Part shown: piece by piece, positions 59,668 through 64,000 of the stretch
How positions within the stretch are numbered: position 1 is the stretch's first letter
Layout: each line of letters starts with the position of its first letter
NCBI RefSeq assembly: GCF_000234355.1
Contig: NZ_AGQV01000010.1
Coordinates: 186,001 to 250,000 of the forward strand
Direction: 5' to 3'
Origin: Gluconobacter morbifer G707
GTDB lineage: Bacteria; Pseudomonadota; Alphaproteobacteria; Acetobacterales; Acetobacteraceae
Length of the DNA: 64,000 nt
The notes under the pieces: generated by a model
What the model saw: the letters and a program-made list of their open reading frames with translations, nothing else
Database searches by the model: none
Told to the model about the DNA's origin: nothing
Program-made: the position numbers and the translations under genes

Positions 59668-61758
59668 ATGGTTGATCGTACACAAATCCGTCTGGCCGCT
59701 GATATCGGTGGCACATTTACAGACGTGGTTCTGCAGACGCCCAAGGAGCGCCTGACGCGCAAGGTTCTCACGACGCCCGGCGCACCGGAACAGGGTGTCA
59801 TGGATGGCATCGGGCTCGTGATCCAAGATGCCGGCCTTCAGTTTCCTGACGTAACGGTATTCGTGCATGGCACGACACTTGCGACCAATGCGATCATCGA
59901 ACGCAGAGGTGCCCGTACGGCCCTCATCGGCACGCAGGGCTTCCGGGACGTTCTGGAAATTGGTACCGAAAGCCGGTTCAACCAGTACGACCTGATGTTG
60001 CAGAAGCCCAGTCCGCTTGTTTCCCGTGACCTTCGCTTCACCGTTCCCGAACGCATGGATGCCCGGGGCACCATTCAGCTCTCGCTTAATGAAGAAGCCG
60101 TTCTGGCGCTTGTGCCCCAGCTGCGGGAAGCGCGTGTCGAGAGCATCGCCGTCGCATTCCTGCATGCCTATGCCAACCCGGCGCATGAACAGCGGGTCCG
60201 GGCTCTCCTTCAGGAAGCCCTGCCGGACGTCACCATCTCTATTTCAAGTGAGGTCTGTCCCGAAATCCGGGAATATGAACGCACCTCGACAACGGTTGCC
60301 AATGCCTATGTCCAGCCCCTGATGGCGGGCTATCTGGGACGCCTGCGTGAGGCCCTCAATACAAAGGGCTTTCAGGGCGCGCTGTATCTCGTCACGTCCG
60401 GTGGTGGTCTGACTGCACTGGAAACAGCGCGGCAGTTTCCAGTGCGGCTGGTGGAATCCGGCCCCGCGGGTGGGGCGATCTTTGCCGCACAATGCGCCGA
60501 GCGCCTGGGTGAAAACCGCGTCCTGTCCTTCGACATGGGCGGCACGACCGCCAAGGTCTGCCTCATAGAGAACGGAGAACCGGCCTCTTCCCGCGTATTC
60601 GAAGTGGACCGCACGGCCCGCTTCATGAAAGGGTCCGGTCTTCCACTCCGGATCCCCGTGATTGAAATGGTCGAGATCGGTGCGGGGGGCGGGTCCATTG
60701 CCCATCTGGATGCGATGAAACGCGTGATCGTCGGACCGGAAAGTGCATCCTCCGTTCCTGGCCCAGCCTGTTACGGGCTTGGAGGCACCCACCCCGCAGT
60801 TACGGATGCAGACGTGACGCTCGGCCTAATCCGACCGGAAAACTTCGCGGGAGGCAGCATCCAGCTCCAGCCGGACCTGTCGGCTCAGGCGCTGCTGGCG
60901 GATATCGGAACGCCTCTGGGCCTGTCGGCGGAAATGTCTGCTCATGCCGTCTATGAAATCGTCTGTGAGAACATGGCCAGTGCCGCGCGTGTCCATGCGG
61001 CTGAACGGGGGGCCGTCATCGGCGACCATACCATGATCGCCTTCGGTGGCGCGGCTCCTCTTCACGCAGCTCGGGTTGCGGAAAAACTGGGAATCCAGCG
61101 TCTTGTCATCCCGTCGAACGCCGGTGTGGGCTCGGCCGTGGGCTTCCTGGCGGCCCCGGTCTCGTTCGAACTGGTACGGTCCTTTCCCATGCGACTGGAC
61201 GATTCCTTCAATTCGGAAGAGGTCTCAGCCCTGTTAAGCGATATGACGGACGCCGTACAGGGCATGGTGCAGGACGACACTCGGACGGAAACACTTCACA
61301 TCCGGCGCAGCGCCTTCATGCGCTATGTCGGCCAGGGCCACGAAATCATCGTGACTCTGCCGGAAGGAGCCATCAGCACCGACCATCTGTCCGCGCTCAG
61401 GGCAGCCTTCGAGACTGAATATACCCGGCAGTTTGCGCGTGTCATTCCGCACGCCGCTGTCGAGATCCTCAACTGGTCCGTCAGCGTCTCCACTACACCG
61501 CAGAAATATCCTCCCTTCGAGGCCGCCCCGGCCCTGCATGACGCACGATCCGGTGACATCCGGCGCCTCTTTGACGGCGCCACGGACACGCATGTCGCCC
61601 TGCCGGTTTATGAACGGATGGACATGGGACCGGGCAGCCGGATTTCCGGGCCTGCACTGATCGCCGAAAAGGAAACCACGACCTACGTCTCGTCCCGCTA
61701 CAACGCCCATCTGGACGGTAGCGGCAACATCATTCTGGACATGAAGGACGCCGTCTGA
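59668..61758 (+). CDS. hyuA: Hydantoinase/oxoprolinase subunit A
   Basis: 696 residues. The ATP-binding fold starts with IRLAADIGGTFTDVVLQTPK, and FVHGTTLATNAIIERRGART, VESGPAGGAIFAAQ and LSFDMGGTTAKVCLIENG are the other ATPase-fold motifs. This is the large subunit of ATP-dependent N-methylhydantoinase, hydantoinase, caprolactamase and acetone carboxylase-like enzymes. The stop overlaps the hyuB start by one base (TGATG type). Together with HyuB it should open a ring amide. Confidence 0.93.
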   Translation: MVDRTQIRLAADIGGTFTDVVLQTPKERLTRKVLTTPGAPEQGVMDGIGLVIQDAGLQFPDVTVFVHGTTLATNAIIERRGARTALIGTQGFRDVLEIGTESRFNQYDLMLQKPSPLVSRDLRFTVPERMDARGTIQLSLNEEAVLALVPQLREARVESIAVAFLHAYANPAHEQRVRALLQEALPDVTISISSEVCPEIREYERTSTTVANAYVQPLMAGYLGRLREALNTKGFQGALYLVTSGGGLTALETARQFPVRLVESGPAGGAIFAAQCAERLGENRVLSFDMGGTTAKVCLIENGEPASSRVFEVDRTARFMKGSGLPLRIPVIEMVEIGAGGGSIAHLDAMKRVIVGPESASSVPGPACYGLGGTHPAVTDADVTLGLIRPENFAGGSIQLQPDLSAQALLADIGTPLGLSAEMSAHAVYEIVCENMASAARVHAAERGAVIGDHTMIAFGGAAPLHAARVAEKLGIQRLVIPSNAGVGSAVGFLAAPVSFELVRSFPMRLDDSFNSEEVSALLSDMTDAVQGMVQDDTRTETLHIRRSAFMRYVGQGHEIIVTLPEGAISTDHLSALRAAFETEYTRQFARVIPHAAVEILNWSVSVSTTPQKYPPFEAAPALHDARSGDIRRLFDGATDTHVALPVYERMDMGPGSRISGPALIAEKETTTYVSSRYNAHLDGSGNIILDMKDAV

Positions 61759-63326
61759 TGAGCGCGCACTCCCATAAGGAAATCGACTTCCAGATCATGT
61801 GGAACCGCCTGATCGCCGTCGTTGGTGAACAGGCCCAGGTGCTGATCCGCACGGCATTCAGCCCTATCGTCCGCGAATGTGAGGATATTTCGGCCGGTAT
61901 CTTCGACCTGAAGGGTCGCATGATCGCGCAGGCCGTGACGGGAACGCCGGGACACGTCAATTCCATGGCGGAATCTGTCGGACATTTCCTGCGTCATTTC
62001 CCCGTCTCCTCCATGAAGGAAGGAGATGCTTACATCACGAACGATCCGTGGATGGGAACAGGGCATCTCAACGATTTCGTCATCACCACCCCGGCATTTC
62101 ACAAAGGGCGTCTGGTTGGGTTGTTTTCCTGCACCAGTCATCTGATGGATATCGGAGGCTTGGGCAATGGCCCCGAGGCGACAGACGTTTTCATGGAAGG
62201 TCTGTCGATCCCCATGCTGAAACTGATCGATCGGGGACGGGTCAACGAAACACTGATGGCCATGATCCGCGCCAATACCCGCCTGCCGGTAGATACGGAA
62301 GGGGACACCTACTCTCTGGCGGCGTGTAACGATGTCGGTGTGCGAGCCCTGTGCGACATGATGGACGAATTCCGGCTCGACACTCTCGATCCTCTAGCCG
62401 ATTTCATCATCGAGCGGTCCCGACAAGCCGTTCTGGACAAGATCGCAGCACTCCCACAGGGCACATGGTCCCATGAGATGACGATCGACGGCTACAACGC
62501 GCCCCTGACGCTCAAGGCAAGGCTCACGGTCAGTGAAGGCCAGGTCAGTGTCAGCTATGACGGTTCGCCTCCGGCCGTAGGTCGCGGGATCAATGTTCCA
62601 ATGGCCTATACGCGGGCCTATACGGTCTTCGGACTGGCCTGCGCCATCTCGCCAGACGTTCCCAACAATGCAGGCTCCCTTGCGCCCTATCATGTCGAGG
62701 CGCCGGAAGGGTCCGTCCTGAACGCCCTGCGCCCTGCGCCCGTCTCCTCCCGTCATGTCATCGGACAGATGCTGCCGGACATGGTGTTCGGGTGCCTGCG
62801 CGCACCGCTTCCCGACAGGGTCCCGGCAGAAGGTACATCCTGCCTGTGGAACATTGCGGTCCGAGGCCAGTGGCTTCCCAAGGGTGCTGTCGCGTCCCAG
62901 ACCTATGCTCTTGCCATCACAACGAATGGTGGTACCGGCGCCCGTCCGGGGCTGAATGGTCTTTCCGCAACAGCCTTCCCCTCAGGTGTTCATGGCACCC
63001 CGGTAGAAATCGCGGAAATCCAGTGTCCACTCATCTTCTGGGAAAAGGAACTCCGCGAGAACAGTGGCGGGGCCGGCCAGACAAAAGGCGGCGACGGACA
63101 GACCATGAGGATCGGTACGACGCAGAAGCAGCCATTCGAACTGCTGGCAGCGTTTGACCGCGTCGATCATCCGGCCCGCGGGGCACTCGGCGGTCAGGAC
63201 GGTGCCGCAGGCCGTGTCGAAACAGCGTCAGGCCGGAAACTCGCCGGCAAGGGCCTCCAGGTCCTTGAACCGGACGAGGTCCTCGTTCTCATGACACCAG
63301 GCGGCGGCGGTCTGGGCGCTCCCTGA
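61758..63326 (+). CDS. hyuB: Hydantoinase/oxoprolinase subunit B
   Basis: 522 residues. DFQIMWNRLIAVVGEQAQVL at the start, then FSPIVRECEDISAGIFDLKG, TNDPWMGTGHLNDFVITTP with the acidic and His residues of the active site, and FVTPGGGGLGAP-type end (VLMTPGGGGLGAP). Second subunit of the HyuA-HyuB enzyme. Immediately after hyuA, and followed by a hairpin. Confidence 0.93.
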   Translation: MSAHSHKEIDFQIMWNRLIAVVGEQAQVLIRTAFSPIVRECEDISAGIFDLKGRMIAQAVTGTPGHVNSMAESVGHFLRHFPVSSMKEGDAYITNDPWMGTGHLNDFVITTPAFHKGRLVGLFSCTSHLMDIGGLGNGPEATDVFMEGLSIPMLKLIDRGRVNETLMAMIRANTRLPVDTEGDTYSLAACNDVGVRALCDMMDEFRLDTLDPLADFIIERSRQAVLDKIAALPQGTWSHEMTIDGYNAPLTLKARLTVSEGQVSVSYDGSPPAVGRGINVPMAYTRAYTVFGLACAISPDVPNNAGSLAPYHVEAPEGSVLNALRPAPVSSRHVIGQMLPDMVFGCLRAPLPDRVPAEGTSCLWNIAVRGQWLPKGAVASQTYALAITTNGGTGARPGLNGLSATAFPSGVHGTPVEIAEIQCPLIFWEKELRENSGGAGQTKGGDGQTMRIGTTQKQPFELLAAFDRVDHPARGALGGQDGAAGRVETASGRKLAGKGLQVLEPDEVLVLMTPGGGGLGAP

Positions 63327-63338
63327 GACGGGCTTGTA

Positions 63339-63365
63339 CGTCCCTCTCTGTCAGGAAGAGGGACG
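63339..63365. terminator. Hairpin between convergent genes
   Basis: Perfect 9-base stem CGTCCCTCT (63339-63347) and AGAGGGACG (63357-63365), 9-base loop. It lies 13 bases after the hyuB stop and 15 bases from the end of the hydroxyacid dehydrogenase gene, so it can serve both. Confidence 0.75.
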
Positions 63366-63379
63366 CAGGCTCATAATGG

Positions 63380-64000
63380 TCAGAGACAGTGCGGCGGAAC
63401 ACGTCCCGCGAGGGCATCCTGAACCTGTGACGCACACAGCATCGCCATCCGGCGCAGGGCCTCCTCGGTTGTCGCACCAATATGCGGCGTCAGAACGACA
63501 TTCGGCGCTCCCAGCAGTGGATCATCCGGAAGAGGAGGCTCAGGCGACATTACGTCCAGTCCTGCACCCCCAAGATGCCCTGTCGCCAGAGCCTTCGCGA
63601 GTGCGGGGCCATCCACTTCTCCCCCACGGCTGGTGTTGATCAGGATCGCCCCCTGTTTCAGGCGGGACAGGGCCGAAGCGTCAATTGTGGGACGACCACT
63701 TCCCTGCGCAGGACGATGTAGCGACAGCACGTCAGATGCGATCAGAAGATCATCAAGACTGTCCGCCCGTTCCACACCTGCAGTTTTGAAGGCGTCTGCC
63801 GGAACACTCGGAGACCAGGCAATGATCCGCATGCCCAGCCCCTGTCCCGCAATCTGTGCAACATGCCGGGCGATGGCTCCGAACCCGACCAACCCAAGCG
63901 TCCGCGTATGCAACTCTATGCCCTTGCCTGTATAGCGGAACTCCCAGTTGCCCTTTCGCACGGCACGATCCGCTTCACAGATACGACGCACAACCGCCAG
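63380..64000 (-). CDS. D-2-hydroxyacid dehydrogenase, partial
   Basis: The C-terminal ~207 residues of an NAD-dependent enzyme; the gene continues past the window edge. The Rossmann fold shows LGLVGFGAIARHVAQIAG, the substrate-binding Arg is in LINTSRGGEVDGPALA, the Glu in DVMSPEPPLP, and the catalytic His in LTPHIGATTEEAL. This family reduces 2-keto acids or makes 3-phosphohydroxypyruvate; the substrate is unknown. Convergent with hyuB. Confidence 0.85.
   Translation of the reverse strand: MAVVRRICEADRAVRKGNWEFRYTGKGIELHTRTLGLVGFGAIARHVAQIAGQGLGMRIIAWSPSVPADAFKTAGVERADSLDDLLIASDVLSLHRPAQGSGRPTIDASALSRLKQGAILINTSRGGEVDGPALAKALATGHLGGAGLDVMSPEPPLPDDPLLGAPNVVLTPHIGATTEEALRRMAMLCASQVQDALAGRVPPHCL

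Noticed and set aside
1-64000. CRISPR array or rRNA genes
   Set aside because: No regularly spaced direct repeats and no rRNA-like sequence were seen anywhere in the window.

Overview
The window looks like chromosomal DNA of an acetic acid bacterium (Acetobacteraceae, most like Gluconobacter). The grounds are moderately GC-rich coding DNA, two three-subunit periplasmic FAD sugar/polyol dehydrogenases with triheme cytochromes, an OprB porin, and the alphaproteobacterial order dusB-ntrC-ntrY-ntrX-hfq-hflX. This is inference from gene content; no database was searched.

Layout. 1-5.2 kb: end of tRNA-His, a YghA-type SDR, a SulP anion transporter, an OpgC-like membrane protein and a SAM-methyltransferase-like protein. 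5.2-12.5 kb (minus strand): hflX, hfq, ntrX, ntrY, a receiver-less ntrC remnant and dusB; ntrB is missing. 12.6-22 kb: alpha/beta hydrolase, TIM-barrel isomerase, pyrD, a large MscS channel, a helix-turn-helix protein with a membrane tail, a quinone-oxidoreductase-like protein, a UbiM-like hydroxylase and a nitroreductase. 22-26.5 kb: a compact histidine operon hisB-DUF2628-hisH-(GNAT::hisA)-hisF-hisE-HIT. 26.5-32 kb: tRNA-Glu with an adjacent tyrosine integrase, a large exported protein of unknown function and two decayed insertion sequences, i.e. a small degraded island.

32-45 kb is a periplasmic oxidation region. A Gluconate_2-dh3 / GMC / cytochrome c operon is transcribed leftward, away from a LacI regulator. 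An OprB porin follows, then a divergent operon of a GlcG/HbpS-like protein, a FAD-SLDH-type small/large/cytochrome complex and a periplasmic beta-propeller protein that may be a lactonase. Substrates would enter through OprB, be oxidised in the periplasm, and pass electrons through the cytochromes towards ubiquinone.

45-63.4 kb appears to be one large catabolic locus for a ring amide (lactam, hydantoin or 5-oxoproline-like). It holds an M20 N-carbamoyl-amino-acid/allantoate-type amidohydrolase, a VOC protein, two related LysR regulators flanking a CapA-like metallophosphatase, a TonB receptor, an MFS transporter, pxpB-pxpC-pxpA coupled to a biotin carrier and a biotin carboxylase, a second carrier-like protein without its lysine, a MarR regulator and hyuA-hyuB. 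Joining PxpB/PxpC (the two halves of the urea-carboxylase carboxyltransferase fold) with BC and BCCP makes a split urea-carboxylase-like enzyme beside an ATP-dependent hydantoinase. This is the best candidate here for an uncharacterised system. The window ends inside a D-2-hydroxyacid dehydrogenase gene.
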